Below are positions 1-10,592 of a DNA stretch of 64,000 nucleotides, one piece after another; position 1 is the first letter of the stretch, and the number at the start of each line of letters is the position of its first letter. Source of the DNA: Gautieria morchelliformis (taxonomy: Eukaryota > Basidiomycota > Agaricomycetes > Gomphales > Gomphaceae); the NCBI GenBank assembly GCA_015179125.1, contig WHVA01000224.1, forward strand, positions 107,305-171,304, given 5' to 3'. The notes beneath the pieces were generated by a model. That model made no database searches and had not been told where the DNA came from. It worked only from the letters and a program-made list of their open reading frames with translations. Both the position numbers and the translations under genes were made by a program.

Positions 1-734
1 GTTGGAATGAAGATAACCTGCTTAGTGAAGCGGTCAACAATCACTAGTATGGAGGTGAACTCGGATGAAGGTGGGAGCTGCTCAATGAAATCCATAGAGA
101 TGGAATTCCAAGGCTTCTCGGGAACGGGGAGTTGTTTCAGGAGACCATAGGGCTTGTGACGTTGCGGCTTGCTTTGCATACAAGTGGTGCAAGTCTTGCA
201 ATACTCCTTGACAAAGGATCTAATCCCTGGCCAAGTGTAGTCTCGTCGGATCAGCTCCAAGGTCTTGTTGATCCCGAAGTGTCCCGAGAGAATGTGGTCG
301 TGCTTGTATTGCAGGATGCGAAGTCGAGGTCATGTGCCGCTGGAACATAGGTTCGGTTGTCGAGCTTGAGAAAGCCCATCTGTGGTCCACCTCGGGTCAT
401 TAACCAAGCTGAGGTGCAGCTTGGGTATGGGGTCTGAGGGGAGGTTCGTTAGTATGTCTGCTCGGATCTGCTCGGTATCAAGCAGCGAAGCAGCTCGGAG
501 TGCGATGGGAGCGAGATTAGTAGCTCTAAGGGACGATGCCAGCTGGTGTTGAGTAAACACTGGCTGTAGGTTCTGTGGGTTTATGGTGGCATAGTCGCTA
601 TTCCTCTCTTTAAGGTAGATGTCCCATCGTCTAGTGAGAGAGTCAGGCCTCGTTCCGAGGTGACCAGGTCGGAAACGGATGGCGAGGTTGAATTGGGAGA
701 GGTATTCTGACCACCGAGCTTGTTGATGGGTTAA
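1..734 (-). pseudogene. pol: G1 pol 3' part: RNase H end, integrase zinc finger and start of integrase core
   Basis: On the minus strand this begins in the RNase H tail (HQQARWSEYL), passes a linker, then an H2C2 integrase zinc-finger region (HILSGHFG, then CKTCTTC) and enters the integrase core (DFIEQLPPSS, VIVDRFTKQ) before the window ends. A frame change lies near 350-390, so the piece is broken. It continues exactly from the RNase H segment at 13613-14010: the motif KLLT there is followed by HQQARW here, with G2 inserted between them. The catalytic DDE cannot be judged because the domain runs off the edge. Confidence 0.8.
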
Positions 735-1215
735 TGTAAGGGCAACCCTGGCTGGTTGTGGAGATCACACTACCACACAACTGACAAGGGGAAATCCAAA
801 GTATGTATAAATGAACAGAGTATACAAGAGAGGGGATTCTCACCTGACAAGGGGAAATCCAAAGAGAAAAGTCTAGGGACCCCCAATGTCAGCGAGCCCG
901 TATTATACTACGCTGCGCAGCCAGGGACAATACTTGGCACCCGCCATCAACCCTGCACCTCCCTGACCCTTGATAGACCCTTGATGCCACCTATTACGTG
1001 AGTCGCTTGATTTCCGACACTGTTCTGAGAGTGGAAGTCGGAAATTGGAGTGGAACTGGGAAGGCGAACAGAACTGGTGGAAGTTCTCCCAGAAGCGGAA
1101 TCATTTCCGAAAGCGGAGGCGGAGATGGAATCGGAACTGGAAGCGGAGTCGGAAATGGAGTCGGAACTGGGTGTGGTGTCGGAACTGGAAATGGAAAACA
1201 GGGTGTCCCCTGACA
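735..1215 (-). repeat. G2 3' LTR
   Basis: The 481-bp LTR has TG...CA ends (TGTAAGGG at the left, CCCCTGACA at the right as printed) and matches the G3 LTRs at 16247-16726 and 21996-22475. Its right third is built of repeated CGGAA/TTCCG-type hexamers. In the element's own orientation this repeat part is read as the Ser/Asp-rich tail of pol. The purine-rich primer tract is just right of it on the minus strand (1216-1227, AGAGGGGGGTGA). Confidence 0.9.
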
Positions 1216-4200
1216 TCACCCCCCCTCTAGCGTGCTGCGTCCTCGAAGCACGGGACACGAGGGATTGAAATGCCAGCGAGCGGATTTGGCGAGGGGCACC
1301 GGGATGCGTCCTATAGAACTCATGGAGTTTGTCTGGAGCGGAAACATCTTGTTCCGGGACCCACGAATTCTCCTCGTACCCATACCCTTCCCATTTCACA
1401 AGGAATTGGAGTCGTTCTCGCACACACCGGCTGTCCAGGATCTGTTCCACCACATAGTGCTCTTCCCCATCTACAATGTCCGGCGGAGGTGGCGGATGAG
1501 CCTTCCGACCTGGAATTGGGTCCTCAAGCATAGGGAGTAACTTCACCACATTGAAGACGGGGTGGAGGCGGGACATGGACATCGGAAGTCGGAGGCGGTA
1601 TGCATTCCGTCCAACCCTCCGCGTCACTGTGAAGGGCCCAAGGTAGCGGTGGGCAAGCTTCTGCGAAGGGCATGTGGTGCGGATGTCACTTGCATCTAGA
1701 TACACCTTGTCTCCAACTTGGTACTCCGGGGAGGGAACCCGGCATTGGTTGTAGTACCTTGCCATGTCATCCTTGGCCTTCGCAAGGGCCGATTTGGCTT
1801 CCGAAAGGGTGGAGTCCATGCGGTCTCGGAACTCGTTGACCGTCTCGAGTCAGGAGTCAGCCTGGCGTGGTTCGAAGCCCATCCGCGGGTGTCGTCCGGA
1901 GTCAAGCATGAAGGGAGTCTGTTGCATGGCAGAATGGACATGGTTGTTGTATTGGAATTCCACCAGTGGAAGTAACTCATCCCAGTCATCCTGCCTCTCA
2001 TTGACAAAGAGGCAGAGATATTGCTCCAACTCCTGATTGACCCGTTCCGTCTGTCCGTCACCCTGCGGATGGTACGCTGTGGTGGTAGCCAGCTTTATGC
2101 TGAGCAGGGGGTAGAGCTCCCAAGTCAGTTCCGCGACAAACTGCGGACCTCGGTCGGAAACAACTTGCTTCGGGAGCCCATGCAACTTCCAGACATGTGC
2201 AAGGAACAGGCGGGCCGCTCCAAGGGCTGTGATCGTCGTGTGCATCGGAATGAAGTGGGACACCTTGCTTACCGAATCCATGACGTTCATGATCGCGTCG
2301 TAGCCATGAGACTCTGGGAGTTCAACGATGAAGTCGACACTGATGGTGTCCCAGCGGGATTCGGGAATCTGGAGCGGAACAAGTTCTCCGACGGGTGGAT
2401 GTCGTTGCACTTTGGTTCGGAGACAAAGGTCACACGTCTTCACGTACTGTCCAATGTAGCAGGACATCTGAGGCCACCAGTAATTCCGAGCCACTAACTC
2501 CAGCGTCTTCCACCTGCCAGCATGCCCAGCGACCCGTGTGTCATGGTGCTGGGACACAATGCGGCGGCGGAGGTCTGCTCCACCTGGAACATAGACCTTG
2601 CCTCTGAAGTGGAGAAGTCCATCACGTTCTGACCATTCCGCTGCCCGTACAGACCGTGAGTGCCCTTTCCAAAGTTCCTCCACTGCCTTCACCACCGACT
2701 CCTCCTTCTCTCCATTCCGGTACTGCCTCCGGATATCCCGGAGCATTTCCGCTTCCGCCCCAACTGCAGTCACTCCTTCTAGGGTGCGGATTGCAAAGAG
2801 ACTTGGGCGGAGCAGTGTCATATCCGCGTTGTCCCCACTTCCGCTTCCATGATCCGCACGGCAGGATAGGGCATCGGGCTTGCCCATGGTGCGGCCGGGG
2901 CGGTGGTGGAGCATGAAGTCGAACCAGGCCAGGTGTAGGGACCACCGTGCTTGTCGTCGGTTCAGCTTCTTAGACGTGCGGAAATACTCGAGGTTCTTGT
3001 GGTCTGTCCAGATCTCAAATGGGCATAGAGCACCCTCGAGGAAGTGTCGCCACTCCTCCAGCGCTCGGATGATTGCCAGCATCTCCTTGTCATGGATCTC
3101 ATAGTTCCGCTCGACCGGACTAAGGCTCTTAGAGAAGAAGGCAATCGGATGCCACCCCCCACCATCTTCCGATGACTGCTGTGACAAGACCGCTCCGGTA
3201 GCTGTGTCGGAAGAATCCGCCTCAACTCGATAAGGGCGAGAGTCGTCGGGAAAGATCAGGACCGGGGCAGAAGTGATCAGCTCCTTGAGTTTGTCAAAGG
3301 AGGCCTGTTCCGGCTCTCTCCACCGCCATCCAACCTCCTTCTTGGTGAGGTCGAAGAGGGCATGGGTGTGACAGGAGAAGTCCTTGATGAACCGCCGGTA
3401 GAAATTGACAAACCCAATGAAGGACTGGACCTCCTTCTTGTTCCGCGGCACGGGCCAATCCGATACACCGGAAACTTTGACTGGGTCCATTTCCACCTTT
3501 CCTTCCGACACAATCACCCCAAGATACTCTATCCGCGTCCGCTCAAATTCGCACTTTTCCAGCTTGAGACACAGGTTGTACTCCTGGAGCCGTTCCAGCA
3601 CTCTCCGCACGACTTCCCGATGTTCGGACATTGTTTTTGTGAAGATGAGGATGTCATCGAGGTAGACACAGACAACCCCTTCTGCTATCATGTCACAGAA
3701 AATGTCATTCATCATCGTCTGGAACGTGGCAGGACTGTTGGTGAGGCCAAAGAACATGACCTGTGGCTCAAAGAGTCCTCGGTTGGTGCGGAATGCGGCC
3801 TTCCACTCGTCTCCCTCCCGGATCCGGACATTGTTGAAGCCCCAGCGGACATCCAGCTTAGTGAAGTACCTCGCCCCGCGGAGTTGTGCGATCAGTTCGG
3901 AAATGAGTGGAATGGGGTACCGGTTCTTGATCGTGATTGCATTCAAGGCCCGGTAATCCTGCACGAGTCTGAGCAAGCCATCCTTCTTCTTGATGAAGAA
4001 CACCAGAGATGCCATGGGTGACTTGGAGGGGCGGATCCTCCCTGTACGGAGGTTTTCCGCAAGGAATGCATTGAGCTCTACCTACTCCTTGGGTGACAGC
4101 AGGTAGACTTTGCAGTTGGTGGGCTTTGACCCAGGCTCCAACTCGATGGCGTGGTCCCACAGCTTCCGTGGAGGTAGGGTATCAAACGACTCCTTGGAAA

Positions 4201-5137
4201 AGACGTCCTCGAACTCCCACAGGTACTCCGGAATTTCCACCTCCACTCTGTCATGCCTCTTAGAGGCTTCAGCAAGGCGTTGCGAAATATTTCCGGTGGC
4301 GCGGATGTGTTCTGCTTCCGGCGGAAGGTTTATGTACAGCAAGCGCTCCCCTTCCGCCAGAGTGTCTTCCGGGCCAAGTCGGATGACGTCGGAGTCGGAA
4401 TTGGAACCGGAATTGGAAGGGGGATCCGGGTCAAATTCCGCTTCCGAGTCTTCTTCTGCAAGCAGTGGATGGGGGCCCGAACGACATGTCTGTATGAGCC
4501 GTTCAGTCTTCCGCTGCTCCTGGCGCTCCTTCCGCACTTCTGACCGGCACATGTGACACTTGGCTGGACATCGACTCATCAGTACCTTCCGAGTCTGCCA
4601 ATTGATCTCCAGGTTGGGCTCCTGAAGTCAGGTAAACCTGAGGATGATGTCTTGCTTCCCCAGGCTGGTGACTGCAAAGGAAGTACGTTCTGAGTGTCCA
4701 TCGTAGCAGAGAATCGTGTCTACTATCTCCGTGATGGACCCTGCCTCATTGGGACTTCCATCCACATTGAACACCGGGATTGCACGTTGCAACTTCTGGG
4801 TGGTCAGTCAGTTCCGTTCCACATAGTCCCGATCTATAAACTGACCAGTGGCCCCGCAATCGACAAGGGCGGGTCCAGATTTGACTTCCGCCGTATCCGT
4901 CGTCTGGATCTCCACCTTAATGACCAGTGACTTGGGGCCAGGGGTGGCAGCAACAACATAGCGCTTCGGAAGGCGTCTCTCCCACGGGCGGATGCGGGAT
5001 GGACAGGGTGTCGGATTTGGCTTTTGTGTGACTTTATCCGGTGGGTCTGCATGAAGTGAGGGGAGTGGGGGCTTTTCATTCTCTACTTCAAGACAGGCAA
5101 ACCGGTTATGTACAGGCAGCAGGGGCACACATCTCAC
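947..5137 (-). pseudogene. pol: G2 pol: protease, RT, RNase H, integrase, chromodomain (broken)
   Basis: The order matches G3 pol: aspartic protease near 4850 (ALVDCGATGQF), RT with VYLDDILIF near 3670, RNase H near 3180 (VEADSS), integrase H2C2 and core near 2160-2560 (VDFIVELPES, SDRGPQF), chromodomain near 1340-1420 and a Ser/Asp-rich tail inside the 3' LTR. The frame is cut near 4800, 4630, 4080-4020 and 1850. The protease signature has DCG where G3 has DSG. Differences from G3 are largely C/T and G/A changes. It is unlikely to make a functional polyprotein. Confidence 0.85.
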
Positions 5138-6308
5138 CCGCTGCGCGTCACAAAATCCGACGCATCCTCCGCTTCCGGTGGACCATGTTCCGCATTTTCG
5201 GAAAATTCTTCCGCAGTGGGCACTCCGCTTATGTCCGCAAGTGCGCGGAACTCTGGAAGGAGCTCGAGTTTCTCCTCTGTGGTCATAAGCCGGATATCAA
5301 AGGCTTGGGGGCACTCGTGAGCATAGTGGCCTGGTTGTCGGCATCGGAAACAGGTGATGGTTCCGCGGCCTTTTCCGCGCATGTGGTCAACATCCATCAG
5401 GGCAGGGCCACTCTTCGAGGGAGGAGGGCTATGGTTCCTAATAGGAGCAGGCGGAGCAAGCGTCGGAAATATTTTCCGTGTGGGAATGAATACGCTTCCG
5501 GGTTTTGGCACAGGTGGAGTAGGACGGGTGGAACTGCGTGTCATGTTCCGGCTTGTCTCCACGAAGGCCTCATTTGCTTCCCTGTTCCGGGACACCCTCT
5601 GCGCAGCTTGGTACCACCCTTCCGGGTCATCAAAATCCGGAGCTCCGTCCCCAAGCAGCACGACTTGGTTCTGGAGTGTCGGATCAAGTCCTCGTCGGAA
5701 TTTGATGACGATCGTCTTGTCGTCGTCATACTCCGCAAGGTCGATGAGCTCCTGGAAGCGATCGATGTAGTCATCGATCGGATCCTTGGCCTGGTACCAG
5801 CTGGTCCCCTCGAGCTTCGTAAGGGCTGTGAGCTGCTTGTTTTTCGGGCAGAACTGGTCGGAGAATGTTTTCTCGAAGGCGTCCCAGTCCCGGAAGTAGT
5901 TCCCCTTGCCCTTCGCTTCATGTCGGATCACCTTGTTTGCAAAACGGGCTGCACGGTCCGACTTGAAAAAGGACAATGCCCAGTGAATCCGAGCCTGGTC
6001 GTTCGGAAAGAGGTCTCCGACAATTGCGAAGTAGATGCTGCATGTGTTGAAGAATGCGCGTCCCTTCTCCCGATCTCCGTCAAAGTCCGCTGGAGTTGCG
6101 GGTTTGACCTTTGCTAACTTCGCGGACATCCTCTCTTCCGCCAGTTCCGCTTTTCCGAAATCCGGATCATCCAGCATTTCATTTCCACCACTTTGTGGAA
6201 TATCTAACTTACCAAAATCGCTTGTAAGGCTGTTTCAATCGCGTCGGTCTTCATCCGGTTCCGCGTCAATTCCTCCTCCATATTCCGAAGACGATCGTCC
6301 GGATCCAT
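5134..6308 (-). pseudogene. gag: G2 gag with CCHC zinc knuckle (frameshifted)
   Basis: Homologous to the G3 gag along its length. The N-terminal part, starting MDPDDRLRNMEEEL at 6308, and the main part from 6177 down are in different frames; a small change between 6177 and 6204 breaks the coding sequence. The capsid-like region includes FDGDREKGRAFF and YIDRFQELIDLAEYDDDKT. A CCHC knuckle (CFRCRQPGHYAHEC) sits near 5310, followed by the join to pol. Gag would package the element RNA in virus-like particles; here it is a remnant. Confidence 0.8.
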
Positions 6309-6495
6309 GTTGGAAGGAGAAATATGGGACGGGATTTCCGGGGTTGGGAGCTCGACATAAGAAGAGGGGCTGTCGTACGCTGTGTGTGCGGAAGAGGTTG
6401 CGATCTCCGAGTCGCTGTCTCCGATTCCGAACGCACCTATGGCGAATGTAACGCGCGGTACGACCGCCGGTCCTCTAGGGGAGAGACTTTTCTGC

Positions 6496-6817
6496 TGTAA
6501 GGGCAATCCTGGCTGGTTGTGGAGATCACACTACCACACAACTGACAAGGGGAAATCCAAAGTATGTATAAATGAACAGAGTATACAAGAGAGGGGATTC
6601 TCACCTGACAAGGGGAAATCCAAAGAGAAAAGTCTAGGGACCCCCAATGTCAGCGAGCCCGTATTATACTACGCTGTGCAGCCAGGGACAATACTTGGCA
6701 CCCGCCATCAACCCTGCACCTCCCTGACCCTTGATCGACCCTTGATGCCACCTATTACGCGAGTCGCTTGATTTCCAACACTGTTCCGAGAGTGGAAGTC
6801 GGAAATTGGAGTGGAAC
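6496..6817 (-). repeat. G2 5' LTR, first of three pieces
   Basis: It starts with TGTAAGGG at 6496 next to the primer-site motif AGACTTTTCT (6484-6493) and matches the first two thirds of the other LTRs of this family. At 6817 it is cut by an inverted solo LTR flanked by GGAAC on both sides (6813-6817 and 13529-13533). The LTR resumes at 13534 and ends in the inverted fragment 14016-14087, so the three pieces together make one LTR lacking about 8 bp. Confidence 0.85.
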
Positions 6818-7299
6818 TGTCAGGGGACACCCTGTTTTCCATTTCCAGTTCCGACACCGCACCCAGTTCCGACTCCATTTCCGACTCCGCTTCCGGTTCC
6901 GACTCCATCTCCGCCTCCGCTTTCGGAAATGATTCCGCTTCTAGGAGAACTTCCACCAGTTCTGTTCGCCTCACCAGTTCCACTCCAATTTCCGACTTCC
7001 ACTCTCGGAACAGTGTCGGAAATCAAGCGACTCGCGTAATAGGTGGCATCAAGGATCGATCAAGGGTCAGGGTGGTCAGGGAGATGCAGGGTTGATGGCG
7101 GGTGCCAAGTGTTGTCCCTGGCTGCGCAGCGTAGTATAATACGGGCTCGCTGACATTGGGGGTCCTTAGACTTTTCTCTTTGGATTTCCCCTTGTCAGGT
7201 GAGAATCCCCTCTCTTGTATGCTCTGTCCATTTATACAGACTTTGGATTTCCCCTTGTCAGTTGTGTGGTGGTGTGATCTCCACAACCAGCCAGGGTTG
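6818..7299 (+). repeat. Inverted solo LTR of the G2/G3 family, split by copia C1
   Basis: It begins TGTCAGGGG at 6818 and its last 8 bases (CCCTTACA) are at 13521-13528, after copia C1. The GGAAC duplication flanks it at 6813-6817 and 13529-13533. It therefore inserted into the G2 5' LTR as an independent, opposite-orientation copy of the same family and later lost its interior by LTR-LTR recombination. C1 then inserted near its end. Confidence 0.85.
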
Positions 7300-7796
7300 T
7301 GTTGGGTGCATTGATGCTCCTGCACCAAAATCAAGCATAATATATCCAATTTGTTGTGTGCTTTCTCAATTTCTTCTCATGTTGTTCTTGTATCATGCAT
7401 CCATTTCTCTGGTTATTTTCGAAATTTTCCACTCACTCCCTGTCTCTCTATTTCATTTTGTTATTCCTACTTTCACAAGCGGCTGCACCCAGCGGAGTCT
7501 GAAATGACTTCGACGCGCGAGCTCTTGGGCGCTAAAGGGCCGGATAGTAGTACATGCGCAGTGAAACAATTTCCCCCTCTCTCAGTGACAACTAAATTCA
7601 CTGAGAGAGGCAAGTAAATTAGTCTAGCATTCTTTCGATTTATTGACCTAGAAATCCTCTGTAGTGAATTAATTTCTAGGTAGTGTATAATATATTTATA
7701 GTGACAACTAAATTCACTGAGAGAGTGAATTAATTTCTAGTCTATTCTTTTGAGCAAGAAGTCCATTCCTACTGCCTATAATTCCTGTCCTCAACA
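7300..7796 (+). repeat. C1 5' LTR
   Basis: The 497-bp LTR begins TGTTGGGTGC and ends CCTCAACA. It contains a duplicated block with TGACAACTAAATTCACTGAG near 7585 and 7700, and a TATA-like TATAATATATTTATAG near 7685. It is almost identical to 13020-13515 and related to the LTRs at 23242-23729 and 38021-38509. Confidence 0.93.
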
Positions 7797-7810
7797 GGGT
7801 TATGGGCCCC
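7797..7810 (+). promoter_or_regulatory. C1 primer binding site, initiator tRNA-Met anticodon-arm type
   Basis: Directly after the LTR is GGGTTATGGGCCCC. This is complementary to the anticodon arm of initiator tRNA-Met (loop CAUAA flanked by GGGCC/CCC), the half-tRNA type of site known from Drosophila copia, rather than a 3'-end (TGG...) site. The gag start codon at 7802 lies inside it. The same arrangement occurs in C2 at 38511-38524. The tRNA identity is from knowledge of copia, not a search. Confidence 0.65.
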
Positions 7811-9607
7811 GGAGACACTTCTGAGAAGCTATTGGGTGTTGAGAAGCTTGCTACTGATGGAAGTAATTGGCCATTGTGGCGAGCCACTCTCATCAGCTAT
7901 TTCGAGTCCAAAAATCTACTCAAGCATGTAGAAGGGAGAGTCACTCGACCTCCTGATCCTCCAGTTATGCCCCCAGGCCATATTCTTACAGAAGCTGAGG
8001 AAACTCAGATGGATAAGGCTGAGGAGAAGCTGGAGAGATACCTTGCTAGAGAAGGACAAGCCAAGACCCAAATCATCGTCTCAGTGTCAGAGTCATTAGC
8101 CCTGATGCTACAGAAGCAGAAGACAGCAAAAGAGACTTGGGATGCACTGGTCAATGAGATGACCAAAAAGCCCAAGATGGTCCTCACCAGCCTGCAGAGA
8201 CAACTCCGCAGTATGAGATGTCCTGAGGATGGAGACTTGAGAGATCATTTGGACAAGGCCCAAGACCTATATGCTCGTCTTAATGAGATGGGAGCCAGAG
8301 TTTCCGAAGAAGAATTCATGGACATCATCCTTGCATCACTTCCACCATCCTATGAGGCAGTCATGAACGCCCTTACCACTTCGCTTGAAGAATGCGGGAT
8401 GCCATTGGTCCCTGATAATATTATTAGGGTACTAAAGGCTCAGTATGACAGGAAGAAAACACTCCCGCAAGAAGAGCAGGTGTTTATTGGTTCATCTACT
8501 AAGAAGGACCAGAAGGGGCAGAAGGCGCATGTATGCACCAACTGCAAAAAGCCTGGACATTCTATCGAAAATTGCTGGGCTAAAGGCGGTGGTAAAGAAG
8601 GTCAAGGACCACGTCAGAAGAAAAAAGCCAAAGCCAAGAAGAAGAAGAAGGGTAAAGCAAAAGCGAATGTTGCCGAAGAAGAGTCCTCTTCTGAGGAAAG
8701 TGGTGATGGACATCTTGCCTTCACCAATTTTGACGAGTGCTCTAATTTCAATTTGAGCACATCCTCAGGAGTTATAGTTATACTCGACACCGGAACGACA
8801 TCGCATATGACTCCTCACAAAAATTTATTGAGGAACTACTGTCAATTCTCACAGCCGAGGACTATCCGAGCAGCCAACAAAGGCACTTTTGATGCCTTCG
8901 GTTCAGGACTGCTTGTATTATCCAACAAGGTTGGAGATAAAACAGTAGAAGTCACGTTGCAAGATACATATTATGCTCCAAAAATTGCTGCTACCCTCGT
9001 CTCGATCGGTCGGTGCGATGATGCTGGCTACGACATTCGACTCGGTGGCCAGAAATGCACAATATCTAACGCTACTGGAAAGGTATTGATGCAAGCACCG
9101 AAGGTCAATGGTTTATATCGACTAGACCTCCAGTCACCAAGTGCTCAAGCCCATATGTGTTTGTCTGCCATGGAAATTCATCAAAAAATGGGGCATATCT
9201 CACAGAAGTCCCTACAACATCTATTAAATCATGGCATGATATTGGGCATTGAACTGAGCTCCACAGGCGATAGAATTGTCTGCGATGCGTGTATTCAGGC
9301 TAAGATTGCACGCAAACCTCTTCCTCGAGAACCCAGAGACCGAACATCAAAATTCGGTGACAGAATTTATTCTGATGTCTGGGGACCTGCAAGGCACCTC
9401 ACAATCGATAAGAAGTCATATTATGTCTCCTTTATCGATGATTACTCAAGAGAATCGGTGATCTATCTCATGGCGAACAAATCAGAAGCATTCTCAAAGT
9501 ACAAGCTCTATGAGGCTTTAATGCTTCGACAGAGAAATGTACACATCAAGGCACTTGTTTCTGATCGAGGGGCGAGTATACGAGCTCTGAATTCGAACAG
9601 CATCTAG
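7802..9607 (+). CDS. gag-pol: C1 Gag-Pol 5' part: gag, zinc knuckle, protease, pre-integrase, integrase (truncated)
   Basis: The 601-residue frame starts at the ATG within the primer site. Residues about 20-220 are a copia-type gag domain (ESKNLL, LREQ-like LQRQLRSMRC). A CCHC knuckle follows (CTNCKKPGHSIENC, about 240), then a Lys-rich stretch, the aspartic protease (VILDTGTTSHM, about 325), a pre-integrase zinc region (HQKMGH...CDACIQAKI, about 460-500) and the integrase core start (YSDVWGPA, SFIDDYSRE). The frame ends at 9607 because copy 1 of the triplicated segment lacks one G in SDRGGEY and runs into copy 2. Confidence 0.88.
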   Translation: MGPGDTSEKLLGVEKLATDGSNWPLWRATLISYFESKNLLKHVEGRVTRPPDPPVMPPGHILTEAEETQMDKAEEKLERYLAREGQAKTQIIVSVSESLALMLQKQKTAKETWDALVNEMTKKPKMVLTSLQRQLRSMRCPEDGDLRDHLDKAQDLYARLNEMGARVSEEEFMDIILASLPPSYEAVMNALTTSLEECGMPLVPDNIIRVLKAQYDRKKTLPQEEQVFIGSSTKKDQKGQKAHVCTNCKKPGHSIENCWAKGGGKEGQGPRQKKKAKAKKKKKGKAKANVAEEESSSEESGDGHLAFTNFDECSNFNLSTSSGVIVILDTGTTSHMTPHKNLLRNYCQFSQPRTIRAANKGTFDAFGSGLLVLSNKVGDKTVEVTLQDTYYAPKIAATLVSIGRCDDAGYDIRLGGQKCTISNATGKVLMQAPKVNGLYRLDLQSPSAQAHMCLSAMEIHQKMGHISQKSLQHLLNHGMILGIELSSTGDRIVCDACIQAKIARKPLPREPRDRTSKFGDRIYSDVWGPARHLTIDKKSYYVSFIDDYSRESVIYLMANKSEAFSKYKLYEALMLRQRNVHIKALVSDRGASIRALNSNSI

Positions 9608-10592
9608 CCAAACAAGGCACGAAGCATCAGCCATATGTGTTTGTCTGCCATGGAAATTCATCAAAAAATGGGGCATATCTCACAGAAGTCCCTACAACAT
9701 CTATTAAATCATGGCATGATATTGGGCATTGAACTGAGCTCCACAGGCGATAGAATTGTCTGCGATGCGTGTATTCAGGCTAAGATTGCACGCAAACCTC
9801 TTCCTCGAGAACCCAGAGACCGAACATCAAAATTCGGTGACAGAATTTATTCTGATGTCTGGGGACCTGCAAGGCACCTCACAATCGATAAGAAGTCATA
9901 TTATGTCTCCTTTATCGATGATTACTCAAGAGAATCGGTGATCTATCTCATGGCGAACAAATCAGAAGCATTCTCAAAGTACAAGCTCTATGAGGCTTTA
10001 ATGCTTCGACAGAGAAATGTACACATCAAGGCACTTGTTTCTGATCGAGGGGGCGAGTATACGAGCTCTGAATTCGAACAGCATCTAGCCAAACAAGGCA
10101 CGAAGCATCAGCCATATGTGTTTGTCTGCCATGGAAATTCATCAAAAAATGGGGCATATCTCACAGAAGTCCCTACAACATCTATTAAATCATGGCATGA
10201 TATTGGGCATTGAACTGAGCTCCACAGGCGATAGAATTGTCTGCGATGCGTGTATTCAGGCTAAGATTGCACGCAAACCTCTTCCTCGAGAACCCAGAGA
10301 CCGAACATCAAAATTCGGTGACAGAATTTATTCTGATGTCTGGGGACCTGCAAGGCACCTCACAATCGATAAGAAGTCATATTATGTCTCCTTTATCGAT
10401 GATTACTCAAGAGAATCGGTGATCTATCTCATGGCGAACAAATCAGAAGCATTCTCAAAGTACAAGCTCTATGAGGCTTTAATGCTTCGACAGAGAAATG
10501 TACACATCAAGGCACTTGTTTCTGATCGAGGGGGCGAGTATACGAGCTCTGAATTCGAACAGCATCTAGCCAAACAAGGCACGAAGCATCAG
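9151..10592 (+). repeat. Tandem triplication (480/481/481 bp) in C1 integrase
   Basis: The copies start at CCATATGTGTTTGTCTGCC at 9151, 9631 and 10112. Each covers the pre-integrase zinc region and the first part of the integrase core, ending at GACGAAGCATCAG-like sequence. They are visibly identical except for one G missing in copy 1. Because 481 is not a multiple of 3, each copy shifts the frame, giving pieces 9635-10213 and 10116 onward. Related C2 has one copy of this region, so triplication is derived. It could be biological or an assembly error. Confidence 0.92.

Noticed and set aside
1030-1210. CRISPR-like spaced repeats (CGGAA motifs)
   Set aside because: Repeats are short, degenerate and unevenly spaced, in a eukaryotic LTR.
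1050-1268. Open acidic repeat frames in the gypsy LTRs (also 16519-16779, 22268-22480, 6811-7095)
   Set aside because: They are antisense or shifted readings of TTCCGA-type repeats; only the pol-sense reading continues a real gene.
3362-4021. 219-residue plus-strand frame over G2 RT (and 18873-19532 in G3)
   Set aside because: Exact shadow of the RT coding strand; the opposite strand has all catalytic motifs.
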